A stretch of DNA of 5,236 nt, taken from Sulfurimonas sp. Its GTDB lineage: Bacteria; Campylobacterota; Campylobacteria; Campylobacterales; Sulfurimonadaceae. The notes under the pieces are model-generated. The model saw nothing but the letters and a program-made list of their open reading frames with translations. It made no database searches and was not told where the DNA came from. This document shows, piece by piece, positions 1-5,236 of this stretch. Position 1 is the stretch's first letter; every line of letters starts with the position of its first letter. The stretch is taken from NCBI GenBank assembly GCA_027066935.1, contig JAMOMX010000454.1:1-5236 (forward strand). Reading direction: 5' to 3'. Made by a program: the position numbers and the translations under genes.

Positions 1-1519
1 GTGTTAATCCTGTTGTACTTGTTGGTGTTGCACTTTGACTAAGAACTGATTCTGTTCGACCAGAGTAAAGAGATGACTCTTTGTTGTTTACACATAAAAT
101 AGAAGGTTCTGATACTATCGTAGCTGCTCCATTGTTTCTAAAAAAAGACATAGTAACACCAAGAGCCAAGGCACGATTTAAGTTTGTAAGCAAGGTTGAG
201 TTTGTTGGAGTTAACTGTTTAAGCAAGCTACTAAATCCAGTAACAGGGGCTAAATCTCCACCAAGAGAACCGCTAAATCCATATATACCAGAACTTGTAA
301 TCATACCACCTCCAATGCCATATTTTGCACCAATCTCAGATGCTTTTTGATCAGAAAATTCAAAAATACGAGCTCTCACATAAACTTGTTGTCTCTCAAC
401 ATCTAGCTTTTCTACAACTGCAGTAATCTCTTTTATCTCTCTCTCAGTAGCATATACAACAATCGCATTTAACTCCGCGTCTACAGTTACTGTTGGTTTA
501 TCTTTACCAACTATACTAGGAATTAGTTGTGTTTTTGTAGTTTGTCTTGATTCTGTTGGCAGTCCATTTTTTAAATTTTTACTATTTTTATTTGTTTGGG
601 CAGGTGAATTTACAGCAACTTCTCGCTCTTCGTGCTTGATACTTTGTGCAAAACTTTTATCAGAGAGTAACTTTTCTAAAGTTTTGACAATCTCCACTGC
701 ATCTGCATTTTTAACATAAATGATTTCCATTCTTTTATCAACAGTTTCATTCTCTTTATCTAATGTCCTAATTTTTGGAATTAATCTTCTTATATTTGCT
801 CTATTTCCTACTACAATAACAGCATTTGTAGCTTCATCAGCAAATACATCTACTTTTTGAGTCTCTATCTTTTTATTAAATAATAAATTTGCCAACTTTT
901 GTATCTTCGGAGCTACACTCTTTGCATCTGCATTGTGTAGCTCCACAAACTCTACTTTTGCCTTATCCATATGATCTAGCTTATGTATAAGATCTCTAAT
1001 GCTTTTTATGTTGCTTGGAAAATCTGAAACCACTACTGCATTGTTTTCATATGAGAGAGTTATTTTTCCATATTTACTTAAAAGGAAGTTTATTTGTCTT
1101 AATATTGTACGAACATTTAAATTTTTAACATGAATTACCGTTGTTTGAAGTTCACTGATATATGAAGTTCCATACACTGGCGGTGCTGTTTTGGTTGCAT
1201 CTGAACTTCTTATCACTTTTAGATAACCATTTCTTGTATCTCTTATAGTGAAACCCTTTGAGTTTAAGACATTTACTAAAAGATTGTATATTTGATCTTT
1301 TTTAACAGGCTTAACAGAGACAAAATCAACTTTACCTTGAATATTTTCACCAACAAGTATATTTTTACCAGTAATTCTTGCAACCATTTTTATAAAATCA
1401 ACAATTTGAAGATCTTTAAAATTGATATTTACTTCATCACTAGCTAACTTCTCTTTAGCTGATAGTGTTGTATTTGCTAAAAATAAACTTACTGCTATTA
1501 TTATTAAAATTTTCTTCAT
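1..1519 (-). CDS. gspD: Type II secretion secretin GspD (partial, C-terminus beyond left edge)
   Basis: Outer-membrane secretin that would form the multimeric gated channel for T2SS substrates or, in Cts-like systems, incoming DNA. 506 residues are visible, reading open to base 1. Residues 1-21 are a Sec signal peptide (MKK, hydrophobic core, likely cleavage after LSA); there is no lipobox. An N0 domain lies at about 28-105 and N-type ring domains at about 124-185 (N1), 187-256 (N2) and 262-374 (N3). N3 carries a hydrophilic Asn/Lys/Ser/Thr-rich loop at about 289-341. The C-terminal secretin domain begins near 378 (QVYVRARIFEFS). The conserved secretin signature SEPSIL..NN.ES....G is at 470-487. 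The missing part should hold the rest of the beta barrel and the S domain. Two ATGs are adjacent (1522 and 1519); 1519 is chosen because it gives 6 nt spacing from the AAGGG ribosome site. Last gene of the visible operon, 9 bp after gspC. Family assignment is firm; T2SS rather than pilus secretin rests on domain order and neighbours. Confidence 0.9.
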   Translation of the reverse strand, partial: MKKILIIIAVSLFLANTTLSAKEKLASDEVNINFKDLQIVDFIKMVARITGKNILVGENIQGKVDFVSVKPVKKDQIYNLLVNVLNSKGFTIRDTRNGYLKVIRSSDATKTAPPVYGTSYISELQTTVIHVKNLNVRTILRQINFLLSKYGKITLSYENNAVVVSDFPSNIKSIRDLIHKLDHMDKAKVEFVELHNADAKSVAPKIQKLANLLFNKKIETQKVDVFADEATNAVIVVGNRANIRRLIPKIRTLDKENETVDKRMEIIYVKNADAVEIVKTLEKLLSDKSFAQSIKHEEREVAVNSPAQTNKNSKNLKNGLPTESRQTTKTQLIPSIVGKDKPTVTVDAELNAIVVYATEREIKEITAVVEKLDVERQQVYVRARIFEFSDQKASEIGAKYGIGGGMITSSGIYGFSGSLGGDLAPVTGFSSLLKQLTPTNSTLLTNLNRALALGVTMSFFRNNGAATIVSEPSILCVNNKESSLYSGRTESVLSQSATPTSTTGLT

Positions 1520-1525
1520 CATATA

Positions 1526-1530
1526 CCCTT
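1526..1530 (-). promoter_or_regulatory. Shine-Dalgarno site of gspD, overlapping the gspC stop codon
   Basis: The minus strand reads TAAGGG, so the last two bases of the gspC TAA stop are also the first two bases of the AAGGG ribosome site. Spacing is 3 nt to the first ATG (1522) and 6 nt to the second (1519), which favours the second start. The arrangement implies that ribosomes ending gspC help start gspD. Confidence 0.6.
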
Positions 1531-2356
1531 AATTTACATTAAACTCTAAATCGAGCTCATCTTCGCCTCTTTTTACGCTAAGAGTTAGTGCCTCGAGTGA
1601 ATCTATATCGTTATAATATCTCATGACATCTGCAAGACTTTTTAACTCTTTTCCATCAATTGACTTTATCACATCTCCACTTTTTAAACCTGATTTCTCA
1701 AAAAAGCTCCCCTTTTTGACATAATTTACTCTAAACCCATTTAGGCTTCCATCTTGTCTTAATTCTTGAATTCTGATATTTTTCCATATTTTATTTGGAT
1801 TTTTTACATATGTATTTAACTCAGCTCTAGTAATACTTGTTGGTACACCTGGTGAAAACTCCACCGCTTCTGACTCTTCTCTTGTAAGTCGCGATGGGCT
1901 CTTAGAAGTTATATTTGCTGATTTTTTATCCGAGTTTTCAAGGATAATATCATACTTGATGCCATCCTTTTCTAAAACTGCTCTCTCATCATAAATTTCT
2001 ATCAATTTGTACCCAACATATTTTTCATTTTTGTATAAAAATGTAGTCCCTAAATTATCTTCGATAATTATAAAACTCTCATCTTCTGATGAATAAGTTC
2101 CTTTTAGTTTTATATCATCTATTCGATTATGTGTCTGTACCTCTTGTTTAGGAGGAGTTGTTTTTTGTTTGGTTCCTATAATGTTTTTTGCTAAATTTAT
2201 ATTGTAATGATATATAAAATCACCCTCTTTTGGGGCATTTAATGCATCTTTATCCAAGAAGAATAAAACACCACTCCAAAACAGTTTAACTATTGCAATC
2301 GGGAGTAGAACAAATAGTGCAAATTTTTTAAGAAGGCTACTTGATTTTTGACTCAT
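1529..2356 (-). CDS. gspC: T2SS inner-membrane linker protein GspC (HR + PDZ)
   Basis: 275-residue bitopic inner-membrane protein that would connect the platform to the secretin across the periplasm. A short cytoplasmic N-terminus is followed by one membrane helix (about 11-34). A Lys/Pro/Thr/Gln-rich linker (about 60-77) leads to an HR-like beta domain at about 78-142 (LKGTYSSEDESFIIIED, then YKNEKYVGY and YDIIL), the region known in GspC to bind secretin N0. A second linker contains the typical SITRAELNTYVKNP segment (174-187). The C-terminal PDZ domain spans about 195-275, with GLKSGDVIKSIDGK at 223-236. HR followed by PDZ is the classical GspC layout, and the length is normal for the family. 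The ATG at 2356 lies 8 nt after a perfect AGGAGG-type site inside the end of the upstream gene, which it overlaps by 20 bp. A generic PDZ anchor protein is the alternative, but the immediately following secretin gene makes GspC much more likely. Confidence 0.82.
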   Translation of the reverse strand: MSQKSSSLLKKFALFVLLPIAIVKLFWSGVLFFLDKDALNAPKEGDFIYHYNINLAKNIIGTKQKTTPPKQEVQTHNRIDDIKLKGTYSSEDESFIIIEDNLGTTFLYKNEKYVGYKLIEIYDERAVLEKDGIKYDIILENSDKKSANITSKSPSRLTREESEAVEFSPGVPTSITRAELNTYVKNPNKIWKNIRIQELRQDGSLNGFRVNYVKKGSFFEKSGLKSGDVIKSIDGKELKSLADVMRYYNDIDSLEALTLSVKRGEDELDLEFNVN

Positions 2357-2855
2357 AGATGTATCCCTCCTCGCTCTTTTTAAAGTACTGATTTAAAAGT
2401 GGACTTTTTTGAAACTTCTCACTAGGTTCGAGTATCAGTTTAACTTTCATACTCTCCAAGTTTACATCCCCGCTAAGTTCTCCAAAGTCACCAATCGCAG
2501 ATATATCAACACTCTTATAATTCCAAACAACATAAGAGATTTTTACAAAATCTGCAGAAAATCCAAACATCCTTTTCAAATCTTCAGCGGCAGAGACATT
2601 GGAAATTTTTATACTGTTAAAGAGAAGATATGGGAATATGGTAAACTTTTCAGCTTGAACTGACTCTATACCATCATAAAAAACTAAAATATTTTCACCC
2701 TTTAGTGATATAAGATTGTCACTTAAGCTCTCTTGAGCTATCACAACTCTCTCTTGTTTTAGTTTATTTATAAGAGTATAGTAGAGATTCTCTTTTGGCA
2801 TAAGAGCTATAAAAGCTAAATACCCTACAAGAGTAAAGATTAAAAACTTTTTCAT
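2337..2855 (-). CDS. gspN: GspN-like T2SS protein (short)
   Basis: 172-residue protein with a single N-terminal hydrophobic helix (about 4-19: FLIFTLVGYLAFIALMP), which anchors it in the inner membrane or exports it. The rest would be periplasmic and looks beta-rich. A central segment (about 55-90: FYDGIESVQAEKFTIFPYLL) has alternating strands. The segment from 124 on (FGELSGDVNLESMKVKLILEPSEKF) resembles the repeated-strand C-terminal pattern of GspN and AsmA-like proteins, ending near LLNQYFKK..EGYIYE. No catalytic motif or cysteine is visible. It is shorter than typical GspN (about 250 residues). Position between the GspM-like gene and gspC supports a T2SS role. The start ATG at 2855 shares an ATGA (4 bp) with the upstream stop and has GGAG 8 nt upstream. 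The gspN name is an inference from pattern and place; an unassigned accessory platform protein is the alternative. Confidence 0.5.
   Translation of the reverse strand: MKKFLIFTLVGYLAFIALMPKENLYYTLINKLKQERVVIAQESLSDNLISLKGENILVFYDGIESVQAEKFTIFPYLLFNSIKISNVSAAEDLKRMFGFSADFVKISYVVWNYKSVDISAIGDFGELSGDVNLESMKVKLILEPSEKFQKSPLLNQYFKKSEEGYIYESKIK
2365..2371 (-). promoter_or_regulatory. Strong Shine-Dalgarno site of gspC inside the upstream gene
   Basis: The minus strand reads AGGAGGG, a near-perfect anti-16S match, ending 8 nt before the gspC ATG at 2356. It lies within the last codons of the GspN-like gene. It is the strongest ribosome site in the window and could raise GspC output relative to the weakly primed first gene. 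Confidence 0.75.
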
Positions 2856-3247
2856 CTTTTTATCTCCATCTTTATTTTTGCAGTAGATGCATCTACTCTA
2901 ACTATCTCTAATTTACTTATCGGTAAACTTGAATTTTGAATCTTTTTTATAAGTTGATTTAAAACTCTCACATCTAAACCATCAAACTCCAATACTCTTA
3001 GAGTTGATTTTGTAAAATCTTTCGAAGGAGCTTTTATCCTTGTTAGAGTTTTCAAAGCTCTCTCAATCGATTTTTTATTTTTATGTTTTAGTTTCAATGC
3101 TCCAAGCTCTTTAGCCTCTTTTTCAAAAACCAAAAGTTCCTCTTTTTGAGTCATATATTCACTAATCGCCCTTTCCTTTTGGATATAAGCAAACAGAAGT
3201 AAAATCAATCCAAGAGATGCAAAAAGGATAAGTCTGTTTTGGGTCAT
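2852..3247 (-). CDS. gspM: GspM-like T2SS platform protein (PilO analogue)
   Basis: 131-residue bitopic protein. One membrane helix (about 5-22) is followed by a charged, probably coiled-coil segment (about 23-72, rich in Lys/Glu/Leu). The C-terminal domain (about 83-131) reads as beta-alpha-beta-beta: LRVLEFDGLD, the helix VLNQLIKKIQNS, then ISKLEIVRVD and AKIKMEIKR. This matches the helix plus ferredoxin-like fold of GspM/PilO, which dimerise with GspL/PilN in the inner membrane. It is somewhat shorter than usual GspM (about 160). The ATG at 3247 overlaps the upstream stop as ATGA and has AAGGA 7 nt before it, so translation is probably coupled to the GspL-like gene. Sequence conservation in this family is poor, so the call rests on topology, fold pattern and position directly after the GspL-like gene. 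Confidence 0.62.
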   Translation of the reverse strand: MTQNRLILFASLGLILLLFAYIQKERAISEYMTQKEELLVFEKEAKELGALKLKHKNKKSIERALKTLTRIKAPSKDFTKSTLRVLEFDGLDVRVLNQLIKKIQNSSLPISKLEIVRVDASTAKIKMEIKR

Positions 3248-4179
3248 GCACCAATCCTTATAGTAAGATTGTTATTTTCAATATTTGTACTTTTTACATC
3301 TACTGTTTTTGATAACTCTCTTTTAATCTCTTGTTCTCTATTGCTAGAACTAACCTTGATAACGATAACAGTCTCTTTGGAATTTGCTTTTATACTCTCT
3401 ATAAACTCTCCTTTTTTCAATCCCACTCCATTGGCTCCATATACTGCATCTCGTATCTTCTTTTGAGTAGTGAAAGTTTTTGTTAGAGACTTTTTAATAC
3501 TTGCTAACTGAATTGAAGTCTGTGGTAAATCATACTTTGACACAAGTTCTTGCTTTTGCTTCTCTAAAGAGTTGATTTCACTTTTATAGTTTATTGTATC
3601 CATCACAAAGGATGCAAATAAGATGACAACACCTGCGGCCAAAAGATAAAACTCCTTTGCATCTACAACTGAACTCTCAAATGCTCCAAGTGTGACTTTA
3701 TTTCTAGAGAGTTTCTTATTTTCCAAGTATTGACTAATCTCTTTTTTGGAGTCTGTGCAAACTCTTGGTACTTGCAAAACAAGTCCATTTAAGTTTATAA
3801 GTGAACTGTTTTGGTCAATTCCACAACAACCATCAAGCTCACTAAACTCATTTTGTGCAAAATATACACCAGAAACTTTAGCATTTTTTATAAACTTCTC
3901 TTTTAAAACTTGAAAAATCTTCTCTTTGTCATAAGCGATGATAACAAACTCATCACCACTCTTACTAGCTTCAAACGCAAAATCACCCTCAGGCAAAGAG
4001 TTAGCATAAACCGACTCTGCCAAAGAGAGAGCTTGAGAGACTCTTTTGACAGGTAGCTCTACCTTTTTGACCCAATAAAACTGAGGAGAAAGTATGACAT
4101 CAAACCCACCACTCTCACAAACAGGACTTTTATCAGTTAGATAAAAAATTTTATTATTACTCTTGAAAATTTTTGTCAA
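3244..4179 (-). CDS. gspL: GspL-like T2SS platform protein (PilM-PilN-like), TTG start
   Basis: 311-residue bitopic protein. Residues 1 to about 175 are cytoplasmic and resemble a reduced GspL/PilM actin-like domain; one segment reads SPQFYWVKKVELPVKR (31-46), followed by AFEASKSGDEFVIIAYD (68-84). One membrane helix is at about 176-196 (EFYLLAAGVVILFASFVMD). A periplasmic coiled coil follows (about 197-245), then a ferredoxin-like end (about 258-311) with FIESIKANSKETVIVIKV and NLTIRIGA. In T2SS the cytoplasmic part of GspL docks the GspE ATPase and the periplasmic part pairs with GspM, encoded next. It is shorter than classical GspL (about 400), with the loss in the cytoplasmic part. Four cysteines lie in that part (21, 118, 119, 141). 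The start is TTG at 4179: an in-frame stop lies three codons upstream, the next Met is residue 193, and AGGAG lies 10 nt upstream. It overlaps the previous gene by 23 bp. Confidence 0.66.
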   Translation of the reverse strand: MTKIFKSNNKIFYLTDKSPVCESGGFDVILSPQFYWVKKVELPVKRVSQALSLAESVYANSLPEGDFAFEASKSGDEFVIIAYDKEKIFQVLKEKFIKNAKVSGVYFAQNEFSELDGCCGIDQNSSLINLNGLVLQVPRVCTDSKKEISQYLENKKLSRNKVTLGAFESSVVDAKEFYLLAAGVVILFASFVMDTINYKSEINSLEKQKQELVSKYDLPQTSIQLASIKKSLTKTFTTQKKIRDAVYGANGVGLKKGEFIESIKANSKETVIVIKVSSSNREQEIKRELSKTVDVKSTNIENNNLTIRIGA

Positions 4180-5098
4180 TATTTTTTATCTCCTGATTTT
4201 TAACATTATAATCAAATGTCACATTTCTTTTATAGTTGTCTGTATTAAATATTATACTACATTTTATAAAATATTGGCTATTTTTGTTAAAAGGCTCAAT
4301 ATTATATATATCTACAACCCTCTTAAAGTCCGCGTCTTGCGATTTATTAACATCATCACAGATATTTGTCGAAATAAAACCATCTGTTATCAAACCAAAT
4401 GTCACACCACCCTCAAGCTCTAAACAATCCAGAAATTGCAAAGAACTATTTGTCTCTCCAAAGTAAAATATCTCTTCCCAATTCTCCTTTGTTATCCTAT
4501 AAATATTTGGATCATAACTAACTTTATAATATCTATCAAAAATCTTTTTCAGATGATTAAAGCTATAGATATGCCCCTGTCTAAAATCAAAATCCTCAGC
4601 CGCAATTTCCGTATATGCCCCTCTCTCTGGATCATACTCATCACCCTTGCTCTCATCCATCGTATCATTTAGTATATCTAACAAAATCTGAGGCTCTTTA
4701 AGTTCATAACTTTCAAAATATTTAAGCAATGGTCGCTCTAAATATAATGTTTTTGTATTATTAACATCCAACTTTATCTGATCGAGAATAAAATTTAGAT
4801 TTAATTTCCCCATAGGATACTCTGTAAAAAGCCCTATCTCTACCTCTGTTTTGGGCTCAACCGTTGCAAAATTAGAGTAAGCCAAAAACATATCAAGCCC
4901 AGCTCTATCTTCAATTTTTGGAGCTTTCTCTTTTAACATACTTACAAAATCTCTAAAAACCACAGAAAATTGATTTCTTGCATCCAAATAAACAACTTGA
5001 TCAAAACTTTTTTTAGAAATAGAGAGCGAAATAAGAACCAAGGCAGATATAATAGCAATAAATCCGATGGTCATAAGTAATACAATAGCTTTTTTCAT
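4157..5098 (-). CDS. gspK: GspK-like minor pseudopilin
   Basis: 313-residue protein, first gene of the leftward operon. The N-terminus is prepilin-like: MKKA followed by a long hydrophobic helix (about 5-28, IVLLMTIGFIAIISALVLIS) and no Glu at +5. Absence of that Glu is characteristic of GspK, the large minor pseudopilin at the pseudopilus tip. The large periplasmic part includes GKLNLN (97-102), matching the conserved G-K/R-x-N-L-N element of GspK, and helical segments (LLDILNDTMDES, 139-150; IYSFNHLKKIFDRYY, 177-191) where GspK has its inserted alpha domain. Its length is close to the usual 300-330. Three cysteines (224, 247, 280) lie in the C-terminal part. The residue before the expected cleavage is Ala instead of the usual Gly. 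ATG 5098 is the only candidate start, as an in-frame stop lies eight codons upstream. No good ribosome site is seen (weak AAGAAAG about 14 nt away), unlike the downstream genes. Overall similarity is weak; order and motifs support the call. Confidence 0.62.
   Translation of the reverse strand: MKKAIVLLMTIGFIAIISALVLISLSISKKSFDQVVYLDARNQFSVVFRDFVSMLKEKAPKIEDRAGLDMFLAYSNFATVEPKTEVEIGLFTEYPMGKLNLNFILDQIKLDVNNTKTLYLERPLLKYFESYELKEPQILLDILNDTMDESKGDEYDPERGAYTEIAAEDFDFRQGHIYSFNHLKKIFDRYYKVSYDPNIYRITKENWEEIFYFGETNSSLQFLDCLELEGGVTFGLITDGFISTNICDDVNKSQDADFKRVVDIYNIEPFNKNSQYFIKCSIIFNTDNYKRNVTFDYNVKNQEIKNIDKNFQE
4190..4194 (-). promoter_or_regulatory. Shine-Dalgarno site that fixes the TTG start of the GspL-like gene
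   Basis: The minus strand reads AGGAG, ending 10 nt before the TTG at 4179. No ATG or GTG is available in frame near here and a TAA closes the frame just upstream, so this site supports TTG as the true start. It lies inside the 3' end of the GspK-like gene. Confidence 0.6.
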
Positions 5099-5103
5099 TA
5101 TGT

Positions 5104-5126
5104 TTAAAGTGACTTTCTTTTATAAT
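5104..5126 (+). promoter_or_regulatory. Candidate promoter of the plus-strand prepilin gene
   Basis: A perfect TATAAT at 5121-5126 is preceded by a T-rich stretch (CTTTCTTT), the usual appearance of housekeeping promoters in Campylobacterota, which often lack a clear -35. Transcription would begin near 5133 and leave a leader of about 58 nt before the ATG at 5191. Another AT-rich -10-like match (TAAAAT, 5160-5165) cannot be excluded. Confidence 0.42.
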
Positions 5127-5140
5127 AGGTAACAGTGTAT

Positions 5141-5169
5141 ATTTTATAAACAATATGCTTAAAATACAA
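5141..5169 (-). promoter_or_regulatory. Candidate sigma70-type promoter of the leftward gsp operon
   Basis: On the minus strand TTGTAT (5169-5164) and TAAAAT (5146-5141) are separated by 17 bp, giving a plausible -35/-10 pair and a leader of about 35 nt before the ATG at 5098. A second possible -10, TATTAT (5127-5122), lies closer to the gene. The region is very AT-rich, so chance matches are expected. No terminator or operator was recognised. Confidence 0.35.
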
Positions 5170-5178
5170 CTATTTTAA

Positions 5179-5183
5179 AAAGG
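5179..5183 (+). promoter_or_regulatory. Shine-Dalgarno site of the plus-strand prepilin gene
   Basis: AAAGG ends 7 nt before the ATG at 5191, a good position and match. It supports the start that puts the prepilin leader in frame. Confidence 0.6.
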
Positions 5184-5190
5184 TAATTAT

Positions 5191-5236
5191 ATGAAAAAAG
5201 GTTTTTCACTTATAGAGATTATGATTGTTATCATCA
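5191..5236 (+). CDS. Prepilin/pseudopilin N-terminus (partial, continues past right edge)
   Basis: Only 15 codons are visible, but they read MKKGFSLIEIMIVII, a complete class III (type IV prepilin) signal. A short basic leader ends in Gly4, the mature protein begins with Phe, Glu is at mature position 5, and a hydrophobic helix starts at once. PilD/GspO-type peptidase would cut after Gly4 and N-methylate Phe. Divergence from an operon carrying GspK, L, M, C and D homologues suggests a T2SS pseudopilin, possibly the major one (GspG) or a minor one (GspH/I). A type IV pilin fits the visible part equally well. The family cannot be decided without the rest of the gene, so no symbol is given. Confidence 0.82.
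   Translation, partial: MKKGFSLIEIMIVII

Noticed and set aside
81..350. Open frame of 89 codons on the plus strand
   Set aside because: It lies antisense to the well-supported secretin gene, has no recognisable domain or good ribosome site, and its composition fits a shadow frame.
541..660. Possible frameshift or foreign insertion in the secretin because of the low-complexity Asn/Lys/Ser/Thr stretch
   Set aside because: The frame is open and continuous through it, and both flanking halves of the N3 domain are intact, so it reads as a natural loop.
1..1519. Type IV pilus secretin PilQ as the identity of the left-hand gene
   Set aside because: There is no AMIN domain at the N-terminus, N0 is followed by repeated N1-N3 type domains, and the gene follows a GspC with HR and PDZ domains; these favour GspD.
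2409..3466. Plus-strand open frames at 2409-2663 and 3239-3466
   Set aside because: They are antisense to the GspN-like and GspL-like genes, with no motif and no supporting start signals.
4163..4672. Several overlapping plus-strand open frames of 76-86 codons
   Set aside because: They are antisense to the GspK-like gene, overlap each other in different frames and show low-complexity Ile/Leu/Lys-rich translations typical of AT-rich antisense.
5118..5149. Direct repeat TTTTATAA (5118-5125 and 5142-5149) and the palindrome TTTATAAA (5143-5150) as a possible operator
   Set aside because: Eight-base AT-only repeats are expected by chance in such AT-rich DNA, and they coincide with -10-like elements; no known regulator site is matched.

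Overview
The window is an AT-rich stretch of bacterial chromosome. It is almost wholly filled by one compact, leftward-transcribed operon (minus strand) that encodes the inner-membrane platform and the outer-membrane secretin of a type II secretion (T2SS)-like machine. At the right edge a prepilin-like gene begins on the plus strand. The AT-rich codon use, the Lys/Asn/Ile/Ser-rich proteins, the tight gene overlaps and the style of these divergent Gsp proteins suggest a Campylobacterota (epsilonproteobacterial) organism such as a Sulfurimonas/Sulfuricurvum-type lineage. That assignment is inference from style, not from a marker gene.

Layout in transcription order (right to left): a GspK-like minor pseudopilin (5098-4157); a GspL-like bitopic platform protein with a TTG start (4179-3244); a short GspM-like protein (3247-2852); a GspN-like protein (2855-2337); GspC with an HR domain and a C-terminal PDZ domain (2356-1529); and the secretin GspD (1519 to the left edge, C-terminus missing). 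Genes overlap by 23, 4, 4 and 20 bp, and the secretin start follows the gspC stop by 9 bp, so one mRNA with translational coupling is likely. Bases 5099-5190 form a divergent intergenic region with candidate promoters for both directions, followed by the first 15 codons of a prepilin with a textbook cleavage motif.

How they would work together: GspD forms the outer-membrane channel. GspC links it to the inner membrane through its periplasmic HR and PDZ domains. GspL and GspM form the platform that receives the (unseen) GspE ATPase and GspF. The GspK-like protein would cap the pseudopilus built from a major pseudopilin, which the plus-strand gene could encode. The same kind of machine serves DNA uptake in Campylobacter (the Cts system), so protein secretion and transformation are both possible roles. 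The order L-M-N-C-D differs from the classical C-to-N gsp order and resembles the pilM-N-O-P-Q order of type IV pilus operons. I see no RNA gene, CRISPR array, insertion sequence or phage element. No wholly new system is evident; the interest lies in divergent, reduced components and unusual operon architecture.
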